Source: Oscillospiraceae bacterium
GTDB taxonomy: Bacteria; Bacillota; Clostridia; Oscillospirales; Acutalibacteraceae
Direction: 5' to 3'
Length of the DNA: 22,722 nt
Assembly (NCBI GenBank): GCA_031273775.1
Contig: JAISRF010000008.1
Coordinates: 1 to 22,722, forward strand
Part shown: positions 8,001 through 15,690 of the stretch, in pieces
How positions within the stretch are numbered: position 1 is the stretch's first letter
How the letters are laid out: each line of letters starts with the position of its first letter
Notes under the pieces: generated by a model
The model's input: only the letters and a program-made list of their open reading frames with translations
What the model was told of the DNA's origin: nothing
The model's database searches: none
Translations under genes and position numbers: made by a program

Positions 8001-10509
8001 CGTAAATATGAGCGACTGTCTGCAAACCGGAAAAATTGATGTCGCTTATAACGTGTGTGTGGGTTCGGTGTTTGGGCGAATTATGGTTGGCACCACCGTG
8101 AATATGACCGATATATATGCCACGGCGGAAAGCTACCAACACCCGACAAACGGGTTTATGGGGATCGGCGACAACAGCGCCGGAACCCGCAATGGAAGTG
8201 TGATGTCTTTCCCGAAAGCCACCCTCCTCGGCTACGGCGGATACCGGTGGACCACACTTGATTTTGACCGATATTGGGCGGTGGTTTTGGACGGGACGCC
8301 GGTTTTGAAAGCTTTTGCGAGCAGTGTTCCCGACCTGACCGGTCTTGAAAAAATGTTCAGTCTCGACTGGTATGATGAGAGCCAAACAACCTACGCGCTC
8401 AACAACGCGAAAGACCTTTACGGTTTTTACATCCTTTCCCAAACCGTTAACTTCTTGGGAAAGACAGTTAACCTCGGCGCGGATATTATAGTCAACAGCG
8501 GCAGCGCCGCCGAGTGGGGTACAAATGCGCCCGGGAAAGTGTGGACGCCGGTCGGTACGCTCGGTCTGCCTTTCGCGGGGATCTTCAACGGGCAGGGGCA
8601 CACCATCAGCGGTCTCTACGTCAAAACCGATGCCGCCTATGCCGGACTCTTTGGATACACCACCGGCGATATCAGCAATTTGCGTCTTGAAAACAGCTAT
8701 TTTGAAAGCGTCAGAGCAACCGGCTTTGCATACCTTGGCAGTGTTGCCGGTTGTATCTCCGGAAATTTAGATACGGTGTACAGCGACGCGACAGTCGTCT
8801 GCGGCTATGCGATGGAAAGCGGCGGGCTTGTGGGACGCCTGACCGGAACAGGCGCAAGCGGTATCAAAAATTGCTGGTTTGACGGAAGCGTCACCACGGC
8901 CGGGCAGTACTCCGGCGGAATCGTGGGGCGCATCGCAATGGGTGCGAAAACGCTGGAAAACTGCCTGAACACCGGAGCGGTTGCCAGCAATTACGCGGGT
9001 GACGACATTGTGGCGTGGGTCGGCGGTCTGTGTGGCGCGATCCAAAATGGCGGAGCGGATCCCGCGGTTACAATAAAGGATTGTCTGAATGTCGGAAAAG
9101 TAACAGTGCAGGTGGCAAACGCCGCAGGTTCTGTTCTGGGCAGAAACAGACATACAGTGACGTTTACCAACGTCTATTCCACGAACGACATTAGCAATAC
9201 AAACGGAATCATAGAAACAACAAACGCGGTTCCGGGTGTCGGAAGCCACAGCACAAATGGTGCCACGATAAACGGCACTCCTGTAATTATTACCGAAGCG
9301 AACCTACTTGGAAACGGCGGATATAAATGGACAACGCTTGATTTTGTTAACTACTGGGTGGCACTTGATGGAACGACACCGGAACTGAAGAGTTTTAGCA
9401 AGGGCACTCCGCTTGATCTCACCGGCGTTGTAAGAGTGGATACAAGCTGGTATAACGAAACGGCGGACAGCTTTACAATTTCAAGCGAAGCGGAGCTTTA
9501 CGGTTTTGCTCAGCTTTCCCAAACTGTCAACTTTGCGGGAAAGACCGTCAGTCTCGGCGCGGACATAACGGTCAACGGCGGCAGCGCCGCCACGTGGGGT
9601 GCCGCCGCGCCTGAAAAAGCGTGGGTTCCCATCGGTACGTCCGCCAAGCCGTTTGCGGGAACCTTCAACGGGCAGGGACACACGATCAGCGGTCTGTATG
9701 TCAAAACCGATGTCGCGCGTATCGGGTTCTTTGGAGAGGCGACAACAGGGAGTACAATCAAGAATCTGCGCCTTGAAAACAGCTATTTTGCGCACACCGG
9801 TACGAGCGCAGCCAATTATGCGTATATCGGCAGTGTTGCCGGTCTTACGGCCGGTAATATAGACACGGTATATAGCAGCGCGACCGTTGTCTGCGGCGCG
9901 GCAATGGAAAGCGGTGGAATCACCGGTCGCATGTTCTCAACGGGTGCAAGCGGTATCAAGAATTGCTGGTTTGACGGAAGCGTCACCACAGACGGAAAAT
10001 ATTGCGGCGGAATCGTGGGGCGCATCGCAATGGGCGCGAAAACGCTGGAAAACTGCCTGAACACCGGAGCGGTTACCAGCAATTACGCGGGTGACGACAT
10101 TGTGGCGTGGGTCGGCGGTCTGTGTGGTGCGATCCAAAATGGCGGAGCAGATCCCGCGGTTATAATAAAGGATTGCCTGAATGTCGGAAAAGTAACGGTG
10201 CGGGTGGCAAACGCCGCGGGCTCTGTTCTGGGCAGAAACAGGCATACAGTGACGTTTACCAATGTCTATTCCACGAACGACATTAGCAATACAAACGGAA
10301 TCATAGAAACAATAAACGCGGTTCCGGGTGTCGGAAGCCACAGCACAAACGGTGCCACGATAAACGGCGCTCCTGTAATTGTTACAAAGGCAAGTATCTT
10401 GGGCGAAGGCGCGAAAACCGTGCTGACCGAGCTGGATTTCACCACCTATTGGACGACAGCCGCGGGCGGGACACCCATACTCAGAAGCTTCCTAAACGGA
10501 GGGAAATAA
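5086..10509 (+). CDS. Giant membrane-anchored GLUG-motif repeat surface protein
   Basis: About 1807 residues. A Lys/Arg-rich N-terminus is followed by a single hydrophobic segment (about residues 21-43) and a Gly/Ser/Asp-rich stretch, consistent with an uncleaved signal anchor that leaves the rest outside the cell. No LPXTG motif or S-layer domain is visible. The exterior consists of five tandem units of about 325-360 residues. Each unit has a DWYDES/SWYNE-like opening, a DLYGF helix, GKTVxLGADITVN, a W.PIG segment, an F.G.GHTISGLY strand, GLUG-type GGIVG...NCWFDG...ENCLNTG repeats and an LDF..YW...G.TP.L close. GLUG repeats (Pfam type) are known from large secreted bacterial proteins and probably form a right-handed beta-helix. 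Position in the P1 operon right after sugar permeases suggests glycan binding or adhesion. No catalytic residues are recognised, so the role is inferred. The 3' end overlaps the convergent MBL gene by 18 bp. Confidence 0.85.
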   Translation: MNELTERTAQKDKTAGKKRGILIIILSAALALTVGFGALWLLLSGNGSDTEPADSGGNVMGDSEEYIITTADQLYELAARSNAHSNDFAGKIVKLGADITVNTGDADKWASAPPTRKWYPITGFAGTFDGQGHTISGIYGKGVDTAVSLFADAKSGSVIQDFKLVNSYFVTIGGAGTASIATGGGGTFQRIYSNAILDCGLDYCAGLVSSVKLPVNLRECWFDGTIRIAGKSAGGLVDHVSSGTLTMENCLFSGNIISTYDLGGARVAGLCGDLEKSGANLIATDCLSAGKITTQNINYTGSAIGVAYLNSTAKFKNTYGSLACYEPAVGKNGAIGTITGSPLEVDGDLITGYGGYQWLNFDFEKYWTVVLGGTPILRYFADEFPDLTGQARAFSLDWYDESAPEFVIQNQQDLYGFYLISGRTDFTGKTIKLGADITVNSGNAASWESNPPSLKWYPIRKFGGTFDGQGHTVSGLYAKGSGQSGFFYETMIGSTVKNFRLTNSYFSCGTTGDALLGSIAGRGNGTFDTIYSNAIVTSSGNVVGGLIGQVNIIDDHIITNCWFDGKVALTGNGRYGGGIVGNLVLGITNIEHCLNTGAVSAEVVDTGVHVGGLVGATMNAGTVVNMRDCLQTGKIDVAYNVCVGSTFGRIVTGTTVNMNDTYATAESYRHPTNGFMGIGDNSAGNCNGSALSFPKAAITGYDGYRWTNLDFNQYWAVVSDGTPILKAFAGSVPALTGLEKMFNFDWYDESKTAYALSNEKDLYGFYLISGRTGFTGKTVKLDADITVNSGSADAWGSNPPSLKWYPIGKFSGIFDGQGHTISGLYVNGNDRMSGFFSETTVGSTVKNLRLENSYFSCDTVGDALLGSIAGRGNGTFDTIYSNAIVTSPGNVVGGLIGQVNTEENHKVTNCWFDGRVALTGAGRYGGGIVGNLVRGTTNIEHCLNTGAVSAEAVDTGVHVGGLVGATMNTDTVVNMSDCLQTGKIDVAYNVCVGSVFGRIMVGTTVNMTDIYATAESYQHPTNGFMGIGDNSAGTRNGSVMSFPKATLLGYGGYRWTTLDFDRYWAVVLDGTPVLKAFASSVPDLTGLEKMFSLDWYDESQTTYALNNAKDLYGFYILSQTVNFLGKTVNLGADIIVNSGSAAEWGTNAPGKVWTPVGTLGLPFAGIFNGQGHTISGLYVKTDAAYAGLFGYTTGDISNLRLENSYFESVRATGFAYLGSVAGCISGNLDTVYSDATVVCGYAMESGGLVGRLTGTGASGIKNCWFDGSVTTAGQYSGGIVGRIAMGAKTLENCLNTGAVASNYAGDDIVAWVGGLCGAIQNGGADPAVTIKDCLNVGKVTVQVANAAGSVLGRNRHTVTFTNVYSTNDISNTNGIIETTNAVPGVGSHSTNGATINGTPVIITEANLLGNGGYKWTTLDFVNYWVALDGTTPELKSFSKGTPLDLTGVVRVDTSWYNETADSFTISSEAELYGFAQLSQTVNFAGKTVSLGADITVNGGSAATWGAAAPEKAWVPIGTSAKPFAGTFNGQGHTISGLYVKTDVARIGFFGEATTGSTIKNLRLENSYFAHTGTSAANYAYIGSVAGLTAGNIDTVYSSATVVCGAAMESGGITGRMFSTGASGIKNCWFDGSVTTDGKYCGGIVGRIAMGAKTLENCLNTGAVTSNYAGDDIVAWVGGLCGAIQNGGADPAVIIKDCLNVGKVTVRVANAAGSVLGRNRHTVTFTNVYSTNDISNTNGIIETINAVPGVGSHSTNGATINGAPVIVTKASILGEGAKTVLTELDFTTYWTTAAGGTPILRSFLNGGK
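8847..8897 (+). repeat. 51-bp perfect inverted-repeat arm (left)
   Basis: These 51 bases are identical to the reverse complement of 15145-15195 by eye. The surrounding region is roughly 87% identical in the stretch I aligned. It is coding sequence for the NCWFDG strand of a GLUG unit. Confidence 0.8.
8928..9290 (+). repeat. Recently homogenised direct repeat, copy 1 (unit 4)
   Basis: This segment matches 10008-10370 (offset 1080 bp) with only about 15 differences by eye, roughly 96% identity. The sequence just upstream in the two units is clearly more diverged. The pattern suggests recent duplication or gene conversion of this portion. Confidence 0.8.
10008..10370 (+). repeat. Recently homogenised direct repeat, copy 2 (unit 5)
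   Basis: Partner of 8928-9290 at an offset of 1080 bp, with about 15 differences by eye. Most changes are at third codon positions. Confidence 0.8.
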
Positions 10510-11766
10510 TACATCGAGGTTCGGCTGAAGCGGACGTTTTAGTCCCTCATGGTAAATCCATTCAGTTGCCGGCAGGCATTCATATGAGCCGACTGTATAC
10601 GGAAAGGTTAATATTTTTGTTCCGCCGCCCCATGTCAGGTATTCCTGAACACTTTGCCGCAAATGCTCGTTTTGCTTTTCTTTGTTCAGAGGTGTTCTGT
10701 CTTTCACTGTGAAAAGGGCGGTCTTGACCGTGCAGTAATCCGTAAAGTCAATCCGTGTATTGAACCCGTGGTGCATCAGCGTGAATACATCCACGTTCAA
10801 GTATTCTCTGTCGTAGGTATCCATGATAAACCGCATTCCGCCCTTTTCCCCGTCGCCGCAAAAAAGGCACTTCTGGCCTTCAACGGTAAACATGCACCAG
10901 GTAGAGCTGTCGTTAAAGTCTCCGGAATAGTTTGCACGGGGAAGCTGTTCCTGCCCAAGGATGATATCCATGGTAATATCGTTGAAATAATAGCGCTGTC
11001 CCGTCTGAGGCCGGTAAATCTCGGGATTCATTCCTTTGGTTGTCTTGAGAATCCCGGCAGCCGCTTTTATCCAGGAAATCGTAACTCGGGCGATTGGATC
11101 AAGCTGGGTTACCGCGTCATTTGGTTCGTTGTAGTACACACCCTCAACATAAAATCTCTCCGCAAGGCTTATGTCGTCTATAATCGCTCCCATTACGCCG
11201 CAGTGGTCAAAATGGCCGTGAGAGAAAATCCATGCTTCAACGACAGGTTTCTCTCCTTCCGGAACAAGCTTCTCAAGGTAATCAAGCAGATAAGGGATAT
11301 CAGCCCGCATTCCCCCGTCGCTGACAACAAAGCGCCCGTTTTTGAGCCGGAATACAAAGCTGTTGCCAAAATGCCACAGTTCCAGCATGTGAAGAGATGT
11401 TTGCGCCCGGTTCCCGTTTCCCGCGGTATACTCCTCTTTGCGGAACAGATGCTCGGACAGGGGCAGTTCCAACGCGGCGGAAATGTAAGTCTTACGCAAA
11501 TTAGTTACATAGGTAACCGTGAGAACCAATTTTTCCTTCGTGTATATCACATTGAAAACGGATCCGTTTAAACCTTCCCCATTATCGACAACCTTAGTAA
11601 ATCCGCGCCTTTCCAGCGTGTTCAGATATGCCAGATAATCCGCTTTTTTCGTTTCGCCGACTGTGACGACGTAATTACCGGCGCCGTAGTGAACTACCTC
11701 CTCAACCGCGGCTCCGGAGGCGTTCATGTTCGGTATTGCCGGAAACATTTCTCGTTTTTGCATCAT
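10492..11766 (-). CDS. Cytosolic ComEC-like MBL-fold metallohydrolase, paralogue of the lipoprotein at 17741-19177
   Basis: A 424-residue protein with no signal peptide. Residues about 20-100 form an unassigned N-terminal domain (opening with YGAGNYVV) shared with the paralogue. The MBL fold follows, with HGHFDH at 183-188 as the first metal-binding motif. Later come NDSS near 285-288, GDGE around Asp305 and HHG at 332-334. This NxSS...GDxE...HHG spacing resembles the MBL domain of ComEC-type proteins rather than lactamases or RNase Z. The chemistry is hydrolytic in principle; the substrate is unknown. ATG 11766 has AAGGGG just upstream. The gene lies 12 bp after the hydrolase-like gene and is last in the P2 operon. 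Its final 18 bp overlap the end of the convergent GLUG gene. Confidence 0.85.
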   Translation of the reverse strand: MMQKREMFPAIPNMNASGAAVEEVVHYGAGNYVVTVGETKKADYLAYLNTLERRGFTKVVDNGEGLNGSVFNVIYTKEKLVLTVTYVTNLRKTYISAALELPLSEHLFRKEEYTAGNGNRAQTSLHMLELWHFGNSFVFRLKNGRFVVSDGGMRADIPYLLDYLEKLVPEGEKPVVEAWIFSHGHFDHCGVMGAIIDDISLAERFYVEGVYYNEPNDAVTQLDPIARVTISWIKAAAGILKTTKGMNPEIYRPQTGQRYYFNDITMDIILGQEQLPRANYSGDFNDSSTWCMFTVEGQKCLFCGDGEKGGMRFIMDTYDREYLNVDVFTLMHHGFNTRIDFTDYCTVKTALFTVKDRTPLNKEKQNEHLRQSVQEYLTWGGGTKILTFPYTVGSYECLPATEWIYHEGLKRPLQPNLDVLFPSV

Positions 11767-11778
11767 AATTCCCCTTGA

Positions 11779-13446
11779 TCAGCGCTTTACTTTTCCGCCT
11801 TCTACCGGCGGAAGCGTCGCTTCGTTTTCTCCGTTGGAATCCACACAATGATAGTAACCGCACAGCTCCTGTAACAGCGCCTGAACTTGCGCATTTCCGG
11901 CAAGGCAATGCTCCGGCGTGTGTCTGCATTCATACAGCGCTTCTTCTCTGCTCATATCAACGTTGCTGTAATATGCGTAGACCATTTTATCAATTTGCGC
12001 GCGAATATAAAGAATCCGCCACCGCCACGACTTTTTTGCCCTTTCACTTAGACGCTTTTCCACGGCGACAGCCAATTCCGCGGCGCGGTTTGCGGCGTTT
12101 ATATCCGGCTCCCGCAAGGCAGCCACCGCAACATGATTCTTCTCTATCAGCTCCATGATTTCAAGCGCTTCGCCGCAAACTTCACCGGAATACTCGTAAT
12201 TGATATATTCACACAAGATACTTTGGACTCTCCTGTCAGGCTCCCAATAATAGCCTACGCATTGGATTTTCATGATATCGTCATATATCCCCTCGGAATA
12301 CGGCATACCGCCCTTAAGTATATGCTTCGTTTCGTCCCAGAAACCTTGGAAGCGTTTCGGCATTGGATTCGCTCCGCGGCCGCCCCAAGGATAAACCTTC
12401 CACATACTGATCTCCGGGAAATTGATGATAGGCTTCACGGCTTCATGCTCCAAAGGATAGCGCGGAAATTTATCGTGCGCGTCCACCAAAATAAAATCCG
12501 CAAAGCTTAAATCGTTCCGAAGGCGCGGGTAGAGGCTTTCATACTCACCCTGATTATCCGGCGTGTCAAAAAGCCACGCGGAAATTATAAATTTAGCGTT
12601 CGGATATAGCTTTATGCTCTCTTCACGAAACGCAAGAACGAGTTCAGAATATCCGTTTCCTCCCCAGGGCTTGCACCGCGCGCAACCACATCCGCCTTCA
12701 TCATACGGCCAAGTGATCAGATAATCCAAACCGATATCCTGATACTGCTCCATCGTGGTCATCCAGATCCGCTTCATGTAATCCAGAACGCCGGGCTTCG
12801 AGGGACAGAGATTTCTGCCCAGATGTCCCCGGAATTTGCCGGTCGGGTCATAAGAAAGATCCGCGTTATACTCCGCGGGAGCGCTTTTCAAGCCTTGATT
12901 CCCGACACAGATGATACCCACCTTCATGCTGAGTTTTTTCGCAAGTTTGAAAATGGTTCTCGTCTTTTCCACGGAATCGAAGAAAAGCGCCTCATCAAAG
13001 GTGTCAAGATTGATGATCGGGATAATGCAAATGACCGCGTTGTATCCCCACAGCAAGAGCTCTTTCAAATAATTCTCCAATTCCCCGGTGGGAGCCATGT
13101 GATACCAATTGTAAAAATGCACCGCGAAATAAATCGCCCTGAAGCCGCAGGCGGGTGTTACAAGGTTTGTGGGAGGATTTGGCTCAAGCGTGTCTTCAGT
13201 CCATTTTGCGGAATGCAAAAATTTCCCAATTCCGTAAAAAAGCCCCGCGCTGTCCGCGCCCGTGATTTTCCAGCCATCTTCTTCCCTGGTAATCAGATAG
13301 CTTTCCTGTGCTCCAAGGGTTTGATCCGCGCAAAGCGCAATCGACAGTTTTCCCTCTTCCGACTCCGGCGGAATCCGCTCCGCAATGCATTTTCTCAAAA
13401 TCTCTGCCTGCTGTGTAAAACCATTTTCCTGAATTCTAATTTTCAC
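11779..13446 (-). CDS. Putative cytosolic glycoside hydrolase (GH20/GH67-like N-terminal domain plus TIM-barrel-like domain)
   Basis: A 555-residue protein without signal peptide. Residues about 1-90 resemble the small alpha/beta domain found before GH20 and GH67 catalytic domains, including WKITGADSAGLFYGIGKFL (60-78). From about residue 100 the sequence looks like a (beta/alpha)8 barrel: a GFRAIYF strand, NLDTFDEALFF, and WPYDEGGCGCARC at 246-258 with adjacent Asp249-Glu250 and a Cys-x-Cys-x2-Cys cluster. Similar acidic and cysteine clusters occur in GH67- and DUF4838-like proteins, so a catalytic or metal role is plausible but unproven. I cannot name the family. The start is GTG 13446 with GGGAG about 9 bp upstream. 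It lies downstream of a strong hairpin and 12 bp upstream of the MBL gene. Cytosolic location fits cleavage of imported oligosaccharides alongside the rhamnosidase. Confidence 0.75.
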   Translation of the reverse strand: MKIRIQENGFTQQAEILRKCIAERIPPESEEGKLSIALCADQTLGAQESYLITREEDGWKITGADSAGLFYGIGKFLHSAKWTEDTLEPNPPTNLVTPACGFRAIYFAVHFYNWYHMAPTGELENYLKELLLWGYNAVICIIPIINLDTFDEALFFDSVEKTRTIFKLAKKLSMKVGIICVGNQGLKSAPAEYNADLSYDPTGKFRGHLGRNLCPSKPGVLDYMKRIWMTTMEQYQDIGLDYLITWPYDEGGCGCARCKPWGGNGYSELVLAFREESIKLYPNAKFIISAWLFDTPDNQGEYESLYPRLRNDLSFADFILVDAHDKFPRYPLEHEAVKPIINFPEISMWKVYPWGGRGANPMPKRFQGFWDETKHILKGGMPYSEGIYDDIMKIQCVGYYWEPDRRVQSILCEYINYEYSGEVCGEALEIMELIEKNHVAVAALREPDINAANRAAELAVAVEKRLSERAKKSWRWRILYIRAQIDKMVYAYYSNVDMSREEALYECRHTPEHCLAGNAQVQALLQELCGYYHCVDSNGENEATLPPVEGGKVKR

Positions 13447-13486
13447 CGGTTTGCTCTCCCGTAATTATATTTCACAGACAACGCCC

Positions 13487-13518
13487 GCGCGCCCTGAACC
13501 CGATTGTCCAGGGCGCGC
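13487..13518 (-). other. Strong intra-operon RNA hairpin
   Basis: Perfect 10-bp GC-rich inverted repeat (13487-13496 with 13509-13518) with a 12-nt loop, in the 92-bp gap between the GLUG/dockerin gene and the hydrolase-like gene. No U-tract follows on either strand, so it does not look like an intrinsic terminator. A role in mRNA stability or processing of the segmented operon is possible. Confidence 0.7.
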
Positions 13519-13538
13519 AAGTTAAAAGTGCGCATTTG

Positions 13539-15690
13539 TTAATTTGCAAAGCTTTTAAGGATGGGTGTCCCGTTAGAAACCATCTGCCATTTGCTGATGA
13601 AATCAAGGCCGGTCAACGCGGTCGCCGCGTCGTTGCCTAAGATGGCCGCCTCCGCGACAATTGCCGGAGCGCCGGTTACCGTGGCGCCGTTTGTGCTGTG
13701 GTTTCCGACACCCGGCACTGTGTTAGTTGTATTATCTACGGTTCCGTTTATATTGGTGATGTCATTCGTTGAATAGACATCGGTAAATGATACAGTGTGC
13801 CTGTTTCTTCCCAGCACAGAACCCGCGGCGTTTGCCACACTCACTGTCACCTTACCAACGTTCAAGCTGTCATTAATCGTAACTGTGGGTAAATTTGTTG
13901 CGTCAATACTTTGGATCGCTCCGCACAGACCGCCGGCATACGCCAAATCGCCGGTTGTGGTGTTGCTTGTAACCGTGCCGGTGTTCAGGCAATTCTCCAG
14001 CGTTTTTGTCCCCATTGGAATACGCCCCACGATCCCGCCGGAATACTGTCCGTCTGTGGTGACACTCCCGTCAAACCAGCTGTTTGTTATACCGCTTGTG
14101 CCCGTTCCGGTCACGCGTCCCACAAGCCCGCCGCTTTCCGTCGCCGCTCCACAGACAACTGCAGCGTTACTGTACACTGTGTCCACATTTCCGGAGGCAA
14201 TACCGGCGATGCTGCCAAGGTATGCAATGCCGCTCGCCATGGTGCTTTCAAAATAACTGTTTTCGAGACGCAGATTGCTGATACTGCCGTTTGCGTTTCC
14301 AAAGAAACCCGCACCCGCAGTACCGGTTTTGAGACAGACGCCGCTGACTGTGTGCCCCTGCCCGTTAAAAGTTCCCGCGAAGGCCACGCTTATGGTACCG
14401 ATAGGTAGCCATGCCACTTTATTAAGCGTCCCGTCACCCCACGAAGCGACATCTCCGCTGTTGACGGTTATATTCGCGCCGAGGTTAACGGTCTTTCCCG
14501 CAAAGTTAACGGTTTGGGAAAGCAGAGAAAAACCAAGGAGCTGTTCCGCGGTAGTCAGCGTGTAGGGCGACGTGTTGGTGGTATACCAACTTGTATCCGC
14601 TCTTACCCTGCCGGTGAAGTCAGTCAGAGGTGTACCTTTGCCAAAACTCTTCAGTTCCGGCACCGCGCCGTCAATCGCCGCCCAATACCCAGTGAAATCA
14701 AGCTGCGTCCACTGATACCCGCCGTAGCCGAAGAGAGTTGCCTTTGCGACAATCACCGGAGCGCCGTTTACCGTGGCGTTGTTTGTGCTGTGGTTTCCGA
14801 CTCCCGGCACTGTGTTGGTTGTATTATCTACGGTTCCGTTTGTATTGGTGATGTCATTCGTCGAATAGACATTGGTAAACGTCACCGTGTTCCTATTTCT
14901 GCCCAGAACAGAACCTGCGCCACCTGCTAAACGCACCGTCACTTTTCCTACATTCAGGCAATCACTAATCGTAACCGTTGGATCCGCACCGCCGTTTTGG
15001 ATTGCGCCGCACAGGCCACCGACCCACGCCACAGCGTCGGTCACCGCATAATTGCTTGTAACCGTACCGGTGTTTAGGCAGTTTTGCAGCGTCTTTGTAC
15101 CCATCGCGATGCGTCCCACGATTCCGCCGGAGTACTGCCCGTCTGTGGTGACGCTTCCGTCAAACCAGCAATTTTTGATACCGCTTGCGCCTGTTGCATA
15201 CATACGCCCGGTGATTCCGCCGCTTTCCATTGCCGCGCCGCAGACTACGGTCGCGCTGCTGTATACCGTGTCTATATTACCGGCCGTAAGACCGGCAACA
15301 CTGCCAAGGAATGCAAGGCCGCTCGCCATGGTACTTTCAAAGTAACTGTTTTCAAGACGCAGGTTCTTGATTGTACTCGTAGCCGTCGCATCTGAAAAGA
15401 ATCCTGTATTCGCAGCAGCATTTTTGACATACAGACCGCTGATCGTGTAACCCTGCCCGTTAAAGGTTCCCGCAAACTGACCGATTGGCGTCCACACATG
15501 ATCAGGCGCTGTTTCGTCCCATGTGGAGGCAACCCCAACGTTGACAAGGATATTTCCGCCGAGTTTAACGGTCTTTCCCGAGAAATTGTTGCTTTGTGAA
15601 ACCTGAGAGAAACCGTAAAGCTGCGCCGCGTTATACAAAATGTACTCCGTATCGCTCTCGTGATCGGTATACCAGCTTGTATCCGGCACA
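13539..15690 (-). repeat. Two tandem GLUG units of the smaller GLUG gene
   Basis: Equivalent points near 15670 and 14585 give a period of about 1085 bp. The units are homologous at DNA level to units 4-5 of the large GLUG gene but lie on the opposite strand, so the two genes form long imperfect inverted repeats. Confidence 0.8.

Larger units (their letters stand above)
6244..10509 (+). repeat. Tandem coding repeats, units 2-5 of the large GLUG gene
   Basis: Equivalent points recur at about 6274, 7318, 8365 and 9445, giving periods of 1044, 1047 and 1080 bp. Units 2 and 3 resemble each other most, and units 4 and 5 form a second pair. Unit 1 (about 5275-6243) is shorter and more diverged. The repeats are in frame and explain the size of the gene. 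Confidence 0.85.

Noticed and set aside
6535..9249. Several long antisense open frames opposite the large GLUG gene
   Set aside because: They recur with the repeat period, lack ribosome-binding sites and sit opposite a clearly real gene; a by-product of repeated codons.
5275..10509. Regular repeats considered as a CRISPR array or satellite
   Set aside because: The period is about 1.05 kb, entirely coding and in frame; no short repeat-spacer pattern.
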